This document shows positions 22,215 through 33,400 of a DNA stretch of 64,000 nucleotides, piece after piece; position 1 is the stretch's first letter, and every line of letters starts with the position of its first letter. The position numbers were made by a program, and so were the translations under genes. This DNA comes from Lucinisca nassula (taxonomy: Eukaryota; Mollusca; Bivalvia; Lucinida; Lucinidae), in assembly GCA_963580285.1 (NCBI GenBank), contig OY757015.1, positions 148,240,082 through 148,304,081 of the forward strand, in the 5' to 3' direction. Below the pieces are notes generated by a model. That model was given only the letters and a program-made list of their open reading frames with translations. It was not told where the DNA came from and did no database searches.

Positions 22215-22332
22215 TTATTAAGATTTTAATTTTTAACCTTACTGTATTTTATGCATAATATATAATTTTCTAGACGCTATATGCCCTGTTAGGGTTGAGC
22301 GTCTTTAAATAAATCATCCATCCATCCATCCA

Positions 22333-22344
22333 TCATTTTGGCTC
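22333..22344. repeat. Right target-site duplication of the LINE
   Basis: TCATTTTGGCTC, directly after the ATCC-repeat tail (22312-22332) and identical to 15859-15870. Confidence 0.92.
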
Positions 22345-23032
22345 AAAAAAGTGAACCCATGTCTCATCACCTGTGACGACATTGGCGAAAGACCGTGCAT
22401 TGTAATTTGGAAACTTTTTAAGCAACTTCTTGGCGCACTGAACGCGTGTCTTTTTTTTGCTCATCTGTCAACAGATGGGGAATCCATCTAGCACAGATCT
22501 TACTCATTTTATAATCCCGTTTCAGAATTGTATGAGCTGCTCCTAATGAGATGCCAACCATACTAGCTATTTGCCTAGGTAGCAACTATTTCTTTCACTC
22601 TAGCAACCATCTTGGCAGATGTTGCTCTTTTCGGCCGACGATCATGTGGTGCATCTTCTGTTGAGCCTGGCCCACAGCTGAATTTCTTACATCAACGAAA
22701 ATCTGTCGGAAAAGACATTTCGATATGCTCATAAACCGAACATATTTCATCAAAATGTCTTTGCACCGTATACCAAGAATACAACGATTCTTAATATAGG
22801 ACCGTATTTCAACGGCGTAATCTGACCTTCTTCCAACCATGTTTTGTATTAGTATACAAGAGTAGACAGTGTTTATCGAACGATATACATGGCTATAAGG
22901 GACGGATTTAACAATTTTGGTATCAATGTATAGGTAAAATGTTTTTCTACGCTGTGATATTTATTTCCAGGTGATTTTCGCATAAGTGCATGAGAAAACG
23001 TTCTACTTGCATTCATATTTGAACAGTCCTCG
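22345..23032 (-). pseudogene. Mariner transposase, N-terminal part (right of LINE)
   Basis: Minus-strand continuation of the 15.2-15.86 kb mariner. The start codon is near 22840 and the protein begins MVGRRSDYAVEIRSYIK, then KDI; the helix-turn-helix region is frameshifted after about 32 residues. Near 22385-22345 it reads VTGDETWVHFFEPK, holding the first catalytic Asp and ending exactly at the LINE junction. About 165 bp of leader separates the start from the right terminal inverted repeat (23007-23032), which is followed by TA. Without the LINE and one target duplication the mariner is 1320 bp, a normal length. Confidence 0.88.
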
Positions 23033-23052
23033 TATCCCTTAAAAATCTATTT

Positions 23053-23165
23053 TCCACCGTGGCCTAGTGGATAAGAGCGCTGGCTCTTATTCATTAGGTC
23101 TCTCACCGCTGTGGGTTCGAGCCTCGCTCGGGTCACATGTGAGACACCAAGTTCTGCAACGGAAT
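23053..23165 (+). repeat. SINE-B 5' fragment (23.05 kb)
   Basis: tRNA-like head only: CCACCGTGGCCTAGTGGATAAG, CTCTTATTCATTAGG and the B-box GTGGGTTCGAGCC, ending at GTTCTGCAACGGAA. The 3' half of the family is missing. It lies 20 bp beyond the mariner end. Confidence 0.78.
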
Positions 23166-23310
23166 TAACAATGTCGCACGGGTGTGTTAGCGTAATGGCT
23201 GAACAAACACATTAATGTTCTCGCAAGTACTATTGCCGAAAAAATGTGAATACGTTTTAGCAAAAATATCGAAACACCGGTGTATTAAAGCCTCACTGAA
23301 TAACTGTAAC

Positions 23311-23558
23311 CAGGGACCAGTTGTTCAAAGCATCGTTAGCTTAACGAGCTCTTTAGTGGTCATATTGTTAACTGTTCTTGCAAGTACAATATCGAAAATT
23401 TCGATATTTTTGCTGAAAAAAATGTGAGCAGCTTTTGCATCTGCAAAACCTACTCACATTTTTCAGCAAAAATTTCAGCATATTTGCCATATTTCATGAT
23501 CAAAATTTTAACGATAAGTTAACTAACGACGTCGTTAGTTTTGAACAACTGGCCCCAG
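23311..23558. mobile_element. MITE-G copy 2
   Basis: A 248-bp copy with ends CAGGGACCAGTTGTTCAAAG and TTTTGAACAACTGGCCCCAG and a central hairpin around GTGAGCAGCTTTTGC. It lies about 110 bp upstream of the Kazal gene TATA box, so it is part of that gene's proximal upstream DNA. Confidence 0.8.
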
Positions 23559-23670
23559 GTTTTTAGAACATACAAAATAACTGCATCTAAAACTCATGAC
23601 TGAAACAGTTAAATATATAGACTTGTAAAATGCATAAATAAAAGGTAATGACATTTGACTAATTGCAGCA

Positions 23671-23678
23671 TATATAAA
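23671..23678 (+). promoter_or_regulatory. TATA box of the Kazal gene
   Basis: TATATAAA, 72 bp upstream of the start codon at 23743. With the usual 25-32 bp spacing, transcription would start near 23700-23706 and give a leader of about 40 nt. The spacing to a signal-peptide ATG supports a real promoter, but the start site is inferred. Confidence 0.55.
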
Positions 23679-23742
23679 ACATGCAATTTCCGCAAAACAC
23701 CATTATTTTTCAACTTTGCTGGTTTCAAGCACGGATAAAATA

Positions 23743-23773
23743 ATGAAAACCATTGCTCTTATAATTTCTTTGA
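23743..23773 (+). CDS. Kazal gene exon 1 (signal peptide)
   Basis: ATG followed by Lys-Thr and a run of hydrophobic residues ([10 protein letters not shown]), then one base of a split codon before the donor A|GTAAGT at 23774. Phase 1 matches the acceptor of exon 2, and the junction codon becomes ATT (Ile). TATA lies 72 bp upstream. It is short, so it rests on phase, donor quality and signal-peptide character together. Confidence 0.75.
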
Positions 23774-24370
23774 GTAAGTACATGACACTCACAGTTACAT
23801 TACAATAACACTCCCGCGCGACAGTGAATTTTTTCACACATTTTCTGATGAAAATCCGTGATATCGTTCTTATTTATACTGCAAACATAGGTTGTTGGTG
23901 CCCGTTATTTAGGCGGTTCTAACGAGTACCCACAACCTTTGTCTTGGAGCAAAAAAAAAAACAAAGAAAAATATTGTGTACCCCCTAAACCCCATTTTTT
24001 CTATTATATAAGGTGGGATTTATGAGTTGACGCTTCGGTAATATAATTATAACGGTATAGTCTGCCTTGCCAGCCAATGATGGGTATGCTAATGATAACG
24101 GCGCAGCCTGTCAAACCTACCTGTGGTGGTATACTCTTTTACGTCACTGTCAACTTACCCTCCGACAACAGTACATTACAATAATGTGTTGATTACGTGA
24201 TGATCAGGTCAGATCTAGAAACGAAAACAGTAGGCTACTATTTTAAAGGAACGATACGTTAACAAGCCCTAGTTATGGACAACCTTTTATAATACCGGAA
24301 AGTGGAGTACGAGTTTGTTTATCTTATTTTTGCTCAAAATATATATAGGTATCGGGTACTTGTTAGAACC

Positions 24371-24408
<38 letters not shown>

Positions 24409-27400
24409 ACTGCAGTCTTATGTTAATGCTGGTCTTTAAAAGGCACAGGTTCAAGGTAGAGCACTATGTAGTACAGAAGAACGACACTATTTGTTCACTA
24501 ACAATTTGGTGCTATAGCGAATTTGTCGCAGTAAGGAGTACTTTAATTTGTTTGTTTGTTTGATTTGAGGTTTAACGTCCCCGTCAACACTGTATAGGTC
24601 ATTTTGGAGACGTTGCTTCCAATTTTGTGGGACTTTTACCCGACATTGAGATGAGATGACATCCCATGCCCTGTCGCCCAATGAAACCAATAGGGTTTAT
24701 AAGCATGGACGGACCGCCTCGCTCCCCTTTGCCTGGACAGGCTTAGGCCCTCTAAGCGGTTTACCAGTAGTCGGTCAGTTTCAGCTCTGCGTGGAAGCAT
24801 CATGCAGCCCATTTATTTCTTCAAGCCCCAATGGGCGGGGTCCAAAGTACTTTAATAGGTAGTTTAGGTCGTTGTACCAAATTAAAGCGTTAATCCAAAA
24901 TCATTAATCCATAAAAGTGAATAAGTTTTATATAGATATGCATAGGTAATATAAAGGCCGTTTTCCCTTAATTATTCCAAGAAACAAACTTTTGTTAGAA
25001 TCGCCGTGGCGTGTTGTAGATATTTGTTATGGCGAGGCGTTGCGATTCTAATAAAAATTTGTTAGAATCGCCTTGGCGTGTTGTAGATATTTGTTAGAAT
25101 CGCCTCGCCGAGGCGATTCTAACAAAAATCCACAACATTTGTTTCTTCGAGTATCAGTAATGACAATATTTCTTGCATATCTGTATCCCAATTTATTCGT
25201 CTCATATTTATGAAATAGATCAGCTCTAACTGTGATTTGTTGAGTAATAAATCACAGTTTGGAGGTCAGTTGTAAAGTAGACAAATCACGATCGCGTAGC
25301 GCGCGTGATTTGTCTACTTACAACTGACCGACAAACTGTGATTTATTACTCAATAAATCACAGACTAGAGCTGATCTATTTCGATTCTAGCACGCTGAAA
25401 ATCGGCAATAATGTTGTTGTTTCCTTCAAAATCTCACAACTCTTCGCCATTGTTAGAAGAAATCTCGCTAAAATTAACGACTGAAACACATGCATTTACA
25501 TCCTTTTCTAACGTTTTCGATGCGAGAAAATGACGTTACACCGTCTAACGTCAAGGAAATCGACTAGTGACGTCATCAATTGTCAGTTTTTAATTACGTC
25601 ACTTGTCACGCTCTTCCTTGCCGTGATTTGTTGTAGAATAAAACACAGTTGTTTTCCATTGCCTATATAGGCGCGCTGTGTTAGAATGAGTATTGAAATT
25701 GTCGTCATAACAAGTTTTGTTGTTATGTCGAATGTCGGTATAAAGAGGGTTGACTGAAAAATAAAAAGAATATAACTGGCCACAGAGGAATAACACAACC
25801 ATCTCAAGCGACCAAAAGAATATGAAAAAAATACATAAAGGATAGAAAAAGGCAAACACACACAACACAAATTCTAACACAGCAATAGATAAAAAAAAAA
25901 CCTGCGATTTACTTTGGCAGAAGAGCGTGACGGGTGACGTCATAAAAGTTGCCGTTTTATGACGTAACTCGTAGATCATTTGACATTTTCTCGCATCTGA
26001 CTCATTACATAATGAATGTGCGTGATACAGTCAATTATGTTGACGAGTTTTCGTCTGTCAATGGCGGAAGGTTTGGAGAATTTGAAGGCAATAACAAAAT
26101 TATTGTCGATTTTGAGTGTTATAATCGGAATATATCAGCTCTAATGTGTGATTTGTTGAAGAATAGATCACTGCCAGCCAGTTGTAAATTGAAAAATCAC
26201 TCGCGCTACGCGCCCTTGATTGGATGTACTTAACAACTGACAGCCAAACTTTGATTTATTGCTCAACTAATCACTGCAAGAGCTGATTTACATCTTTAAC
26301 ATGCGTGCACCAGCAACAGAATGCCAATTAGCATAAAGGAAATAGAATTCCCGTGGTGTAGTGCTCATTAACTGGTGGTCGTACGTGTATTTTCGAATAG
26401 GCCTTAAAACCGATGTTCCGTCTCCGTATGACTTTAGTTGTTGGTGACGTAAAACTCAAAACTGTAAAGAAACCAAACCATCGCTTTGGAAAGGGAAACA
26501 GAAAATTTATTTGTTTATTTATTTTTATTTCTTTTTGGGTGTGGGGGGGAGGGGGGTGGGGATGGGGGTGGGGGATTGGTCAACTCGAGAGTTTATGAAT
26601 ATCCACTGACTCTCGCCCTCATTTCCTATGCAGCTTTATACATAACAACAATAGGCAAACATCCCAGCTCAAAAGGAGTCACGGCAACTATAATGAGTAG
26701 AATTAAGGCAACCCTTCGTCAGACAGGAAAAGACGCCTATTGTAAAGTTTACCACTATAAACCGAAAATTGACAGATAAAAAATCTTATATTTTTTCATG
26801 TTTCTGCCCAAAACATAACTTGTGTGTACTTGTTGCACAATGACGTCTTATATCCTCCAAGAAAGTATAAACTATTCAAGAGAAAACAATAGTAAACTTT
26901 TCGTGTGTTTTCTCGACGCAAAACAAGCGTTCGACTATGTATGGCATGATGGTCTATTCCTAAAACTCCATGAACTCGGTATAGAATTATATCTGTGGAA
27001 AGCACTTGTGAATTTATATGACGATCTAACTAGTTACGTTAGATTCCGAGGTTTTAAGTCACCTAAATTTGGTATCTTCCAAGGTACAAGGCAAGGAGGA
27101 GTTACTTCTCCGCTTATGTTCTTGTGTTATTTAAATGACCTTCTCGATATTCTATGTGGCAGTGGCTTTGGACTGCGTGTTAGCAACATAAATCTTACCT
27201 CCCTTACTGTAGCGGATGATATGGTATTGATCTTACTTACACGGCGCGGTCTCCAAAGACTGATGGACAAATGTTATCATTATTATTGTCTTTGGCGTTT
27301 CCTGTACAATGCTACAAAGTGTGCAGTTATAGTCTTTAATGAAGCACTGTCTGTCTACCTGCGTTTCCAGCGCCGGTGGTATTTAGGCCCAAGTGAAGTG

Positions 27401-30400
27401 TTAGAAAAATCCAGTTTTTTGCATCTTGGGGTTGAATGTAATAAATACATGAAAACACAAGATGTAATTAAGGAGGCAACTTCTTGTGTATTTTGGTTTT
27501 GGATGGCCGTGTGGCCGTTTTGTGGGAGGGTAACTGTCCTTGTGGCCTTCCTTTGTTTGGGTTTCCGTTGTGGTCTGGTCGCTTGGTGTTTGTGTTTCTT
27601 TCCCGTTGGTGTCTTTTGTGGGTGGAGTAAGTTAATTGTATCAATTCCTGATCTTTGTTTTACTTCTACTTTTTCTAAAATACGAAGAACATTCTTTGCT
27701 ATACTGAACTCAGGTCTATGTGAATCGGATCTTCACCCATTTACTCTGAAGAAAATCTACCAAAACAGTTGTGTTACCTCGAGCGCTTTACGGCTGTGAG
27801 TTTTGGAATGAAACAAGCGACTCTCAAAGTATTAGTTTGGAGCGGTCTCATAGATTGTGCCTAAAGACCATTCAAGGCATCGATCATCGCACCAGATCAT
27901 GTGTAGCTTTGAATCTTCTTGGTGCAACGGACTTAGAAACTGAAACTATGAAAAGAAAGTGTACGTTATTTGGTCAAATATGTAGGCTGGACCCCCGTTA
28001 TACCGTAAAGCGTTTGTTCCTTCACAGACTTACATCTTACTACCTCCTTAATGACGTTCGTTATGGGTTCATTGTAGACACGCTCAATATACTATCAGAG
28101 CTTGGCCTTGTTGAGCATGTGCAGAAATTCCTAAACACTGGCAATTTTCCCAGCAAGTATGTCTGGAAGAACAAAGTGCGTTCGAAACTAGATGCATATA
28201 TCAGCGGAAAACTATACTTAGAGCTGCGGCATGATGATACAATTCGTTTTTTGGAATTTAACTCTGTTATGCGACCAAACCGTTTCTGGTGCCTATGTCG
28301 AAGGAAACCCCATCTGCTTGCTGCATGCAAGTCGGTCGTTAGGACAATCTCTCTTATGTTCACTAGATACTCTCGTTCGATCTGTTCTGCTTGTGGAGCC
28401 GACTCTGTACTATATGTTAACCATCGTATTTTATGGTGCCCGGCTTTTCAGTTCGTGCGCCAAAAGTTTGGTGATGAATTGTATCTTAATCTTGCAAGTA
28501 TGAATGATGAACTAATTCTAAACGTATTGTTCGGTGCTTTTGAAAGTATTGATATCCATGGAAGATCTAATGTTCTTGAGGATGATTTCTATTGTCTTAC
28601 AGCTATCTACATACAGAAACTGAATATTTAACATGCACTGAATGCGTTAAAACATGGTACGTGAAAGTAAGCTCTGGCTGTGGTTCTTCCCTGATAAGCT
28701 CGATATCTTAGAGATATGTGTATGCCGTGGTTCGGTATACTGGCTCTTGTAGCATTTTAATATGGCTCTCAAACTAGGTTTCAGTCACTTCTACAGGCCC
28801 TTGTGAAGAGAATGCCCAAGTGGGACTGCATGGACCTGAGGTCTCGCCTGTACATTCACTGGTCGCTAATGCGACAGATATCACTGCCGTTTGTTCCGGC
28901 TCAAGAGGCAGTTGATAGGCATCCTCTCCCTTGTTGAGCTTATAATCACTTTCCATGTTTTGTTCCTTTTCTGTCTTGTACATATGTTATGTTATTAGTA
29001 TATCTATAAATTTGCATGTTTATATATGAAAATGCTCTCCTTTCTGGAGGAAATAAAGGAAATAATAATAATAATAATAACCTAAATCTGATGGCAAATA
29101 ACCTCAGCCACGGTGGCGATTGATGTTATTACCTCAGGTAACATCTATAGCTTTTAGTTCTGCAAAATAGGCTTTCAACGAAGAAACCATACAGACTTGA
29201 GGCCCTCATGGATTTGATTTGATCGTTTTAAGTTTAACGACACGTCAGCCATTATGGGTCATTTTGTGTCGTCTCTCAGAGAAAGACAAAAAGATAGAAG
29301 AGATATAGATAGTAGTGGAGATGAAAGTGAGGGACACAGGAGAATGAGGAAAATGAATGGAAGTGTAGTAACAGAAGAAATAACAACATTCCCCCACTAC
29401 CCCTTTCCTGCTGCAAGGACAGTAGGCCTTCTCCAGTTGCAAGCCAGTTTCAGTTAGACGCCCAAGTGACGCAAGATACACGTCTGCTTTGCCTCATCAA
29501 GCCATCCTTAAGGCCCTCATAGAAGATGCTAAACGTTGTCACCCTCGTAAAATAGTCTTTACTCACTGTCTAAGGGCCCTTGACTATGTTGTAAACAAAA
29601 TGACACCCTACACAGGCTAAAAAGCTCGACGGCTAAAACGTATGGACACCTGAGTTAAATTTAGACAGTTTTTAATTAGATGAGGAATGGTCGTGAAAGC
29701 ACGGCCTAAACTTTTGATTTGGAGCGGCATACAATTTGGAGAAGTTATCACTCGAAGTTACTATATTTTTCAGTTCCCCTTGTTTGCTGTCAGAGATGCA
29801 GTGATTGCCCCCATATATACAGGCCAGTATGCGCTAGCAACGGAGTAACGTATGGTAAGTTTAATTGTATTTCACGTAAAAACGTGCACGCAAACTACAT
29901 GTACAACCTAGTACATGTGGCTAAATGGCAGTATAGAACCCACATACAGCCACATAAACCCATAAAATGCGAATCACAATGATTGTTGCCTGGTTTGTTG
30001 TCTGCTAGTATATGTTTGTCTGCTAGTAACTGGTTAAGTCATTTTGCAAACAGCGTGGAGAAAGATCATGAGCAGTCTTGTGTACAAAAGAAATATGTTT
30101 TAAAGTTTGCAAGTAGACATAGCAAACGACATAAATAGACAACAATTTCAGATGCATTTTTCATGGCATCTAAAGGGTTAACCAACTGAAGTGGTCCTAT
30201 AGGCGCGTGTGTTATGTTTTACAAAACTGTATGTACTTTAAGCAAACACAGACTAGACCCAGATCAGATCTGCGTTTTGCGGCGTCTGATCTGGGTTTTC
30301 ACTGTTTGCTAAGGCCCCAGAACATCATCACGAAAACAAGCCTATATAATTTTGACCCAATTGTACCTTACTTTTACATAGTAAAACTTTGGTTAACAGG

Positions 30401-33400
30401 GGTAATATGTTCTATAAAAGGGTTATCCTTTGGAAGCAAGGATAACACTACAGAAGTGAAAAATATGAAGAGTACATGTTTTCTGGGTCAGACTAGCTAG
30501 TTTCGGCCAATTAGGCCTCATCAGTGACCCTCAGATATATTCAAAATTCCACAATGGAATTAATGATCCCAAAGGACAAGAAAATATAAACTACACTATG
30601 ATGTAGGGCAGGGAGACGTTTTACCGCCGCCACACATTCCCACACACCAACCTTATTTTTCTTATTTCTGCTCAAAATATAGAATGTTGGTGCTCGTTAG
30701 AACCGCCGCGATAGAAATAAGAAAAATATCACAGTTTTTCATCTTAAAAGTATCATTTTTTTCGGCGGTCAGGTTTGCAATGTATTTTGTTCGTTTGTTT
30801 GATTTGAGGTTTTATGTCCCCGTTAACACTGTATAGGTAATTTTGGATACGTTGCTTCCAATTTTGTGGGACCTTTACCCGACATTGAGATGAAATGACA
30901 TCTCAAGCCCTGACGCCCAATGAAACCAATATGGTTTATATGCATGGACGGTCCAACTCACACCACTTTGCCTGGACAAGCTTAGATCCTCTAAGCGGTT
31001 TACCGGTACTCGTGTGCGGTCGGTTTCAGCTCTGCGTGGAAGCATCATGCAGCCCAAATTTTTCTTTAAGCCCCGATGAGCGGGCGGGGGTGATTTCAAT
31101 GTATTTGTTTAGGCGTGTTTTCGTAATGGGACGGTCAATAAATTTAATCGCGAAAGCCAAAAAAGAGTAGATGCCGCAGATCGCGGCGTTTGATTATGCA
31201 AAATCCCACAGGAGATGATCGTGTTTACCGTCAGATCCTGTACCATTTATCTTTTTTTTTTTTTTTTTCTTTGATATGTGGTTTAACGTCCCCGTCGACA
31301 CTGTATAGGTCATTTTCGAGACTTTGTTCCCAATTTTATGGAATTTTTACCCGACATTGAGATGAAATGACTTCTCAAGCCGTGTCGCCCAAAGAAACCA
31401 ATATGGATGGTCCGACTCGCAGTTCCTTGCCTGGACAAGCTTAGATCCTCTAAGCGCGGTTTACCACGACACGTGTGCGGGTCAGTGTCAGCTCTGTGTG
31501 GAAGCATCATGCAGTCCACCTGTTTCTTTAAGCCATTTATCTTGTATCTTGTACCATGTAAATATGAATAATAAATGCTGTTTAAACAAACAAACAAAAA
31601 AAAAAAACACAAAAAAAACATATATCCCTAGCGACCCTTTTCTGGGATATTGGCACAGTGCAAACCCAGATCAGACGCCACAGAACGCGGCGTCTGATCC
31701 GGAGCTACACTGTTTGCTTAAAGACTATTCATTTTTGTAAAATTTGCCACAAACAAAAACCAACCTGACACCCTTATAATTGGAAATGGACCACTGATAC
31801 AACGCATAATGAAGTAATGTAGTAATTTCTTCATTTTGATTTTTTTTATTTCATTATGCGTTGGCGTAGTCGACGCGAAATGAAGTAAAAAATTATTTCA
31901 TTTCGCGTTGATGTGCACCATATCGACGCAAAATGAAGTAATGATGGAAGAACATAGCTGTCTACGAAAGGAGACCAAAGACTTAGGAAGCAAACAGGTA
32001 AATTCCAATATAAGACCACATTTGAGACTAAAGACTAAAGACTATTCATTTTTGCAAAATTTGCCACAAACAAAAACCAACCTGACACCCTTATAATTGG
32101 AAATGGACCACTGATACAACGCATAATGAAGTAATGTAGTAATTTCTTCATTTTGATTTTTTTTATTTCATTATGCGTTGGCGTAGTCGACGCGAAATGA
32201 AGTAAAAAATTATTTCATTTCGCGTTGATGTGCACCATATCGACGCAAAATGAAGTAATGATGGAAGAACATAGCTGTCTACGAAAGGAGACCAAAGACT
32301 TAGGAAGCAAACAGGTAAATTCCAATATAAGACCACATTTGAGACAGTTCAAAAGTGGTCTTTAAGACCACATTTGTACAGTCCCAAAGATTGTCTTCCA
32401 CAAGAGCACACTGAATGTCGCAATCACAAAGCAAATGTAACTTTAACCTTCAAAATATGCTTTAAAAACAAAATTTGTCTTAATATTAGGTGGTCTGAAT
32501 AGCGGAATTTCACTGTATTTGATTATGATAGTAGAGTTAAAACTGAACGCCTTACGGTATTTTGGTCTCATGTCTGATGTTTTTCCCTCATTTGTGTTTT
32601 AAGGCTCAACACATTATCATGTAGTGCACACAGTAGTTGGGGTGGGGGACCATATTGACTTGGACCAGTCCAAAGCCCAGTTGTTTGTCCATCTATGCGT
32701 CTTAAAACGGGTGCGAGTGTGTTTCAGTTTCCGTCCCACCAACAGCTAAGGTCATACAAAGTAGCGAACTTGATTTCAAGACTCATTCATACGGAAACGG
32801 GATCTCGGTTTCAAGACTGGGATCGATCCTGCTACCCCGGTTTATCAGGCGAGTAGCTATAGCATAACTACTATACACAACATAGGCTTCTGTGTCTTAT
32901 ATGGAACTAGATACAAACTTTCGACGCATAATGAAGTAAAATTAAGTATGCCACCTATCACCGCAAAATGAAATAATTCTTTCATTTTGCGCAAACCTCT
33001 TAGTATCGACGCATAATGAAGTAAAAAACTACATTTAATTTCATTTCGCATAGACTATGCCAACGCATAATGAAGTAAAAATTTCAAAATGAAGAAATTC
33101 CTACATTACTTCATTATGCGTTGTATCAGACCACTCCTTATTTACTTTGTTTAAGAGTGCATGATTTTGGGGTGATATAAGCGCGATTGGTCCGAGGATT
33201 TAATCGCTTATTTTAGAGGATTCAGTAGTATGATTTAATTAGCCATGTAATTTCGTATTCGCCCAGTTACAGGCCGAGGCTTGCTGTATTAGCCCGATAG
33301 CCGATATAGCTTACAGAGGACCTGTAACTATGGGCAATACGAAAATCATCGATTAATGATTATTTTATTAATTGACACAATTAAAAAAAATTGATTTTGA

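Larger units (their letters stand above)
15871..22332 (+). mobile_element. Full-length I-superfamily non-LTR retrotransposon
   Basis: A 6462-bp insertion lying between 12-bp direct repeats inside a mariner. Order: GC-rich start (TGCCCCGCGCCTGCCCGGGG), 5' UTR of about 1375 bp, ORF1 (17246-18507), 32-bp spacer, ORF2 (18540-22214), short 3' UTR (~118 bp) and an ATCC-repeat tail. Gag-like ORF1 with three CCHC knuckles, and ORF2 with apurinic endonuclease, reverse transcriptase and RNase H, place it in the I superfamily; the closest group is probably I/Nimb. Only four lesions were seen in ORF1+ORF2, so the copy is young. It cannot make intact proteins as it stands. Confidence 0.9.

Noticed and set aside
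25583..25979. A 126-residue minus-strand hydrophobic open frame
   Set aside because: It overlaps the repeat-C pair and AT-rich spacer. Its hydrophobicity comes from T-rich codons and no start context or homologue is evident.
26822..27799. A single 325-residue reverse-transcriptase gene
   Set aside because: The last third is a foreign repeat-V block read in frame. The true LINE-2 sequence is split and then frameshifted.
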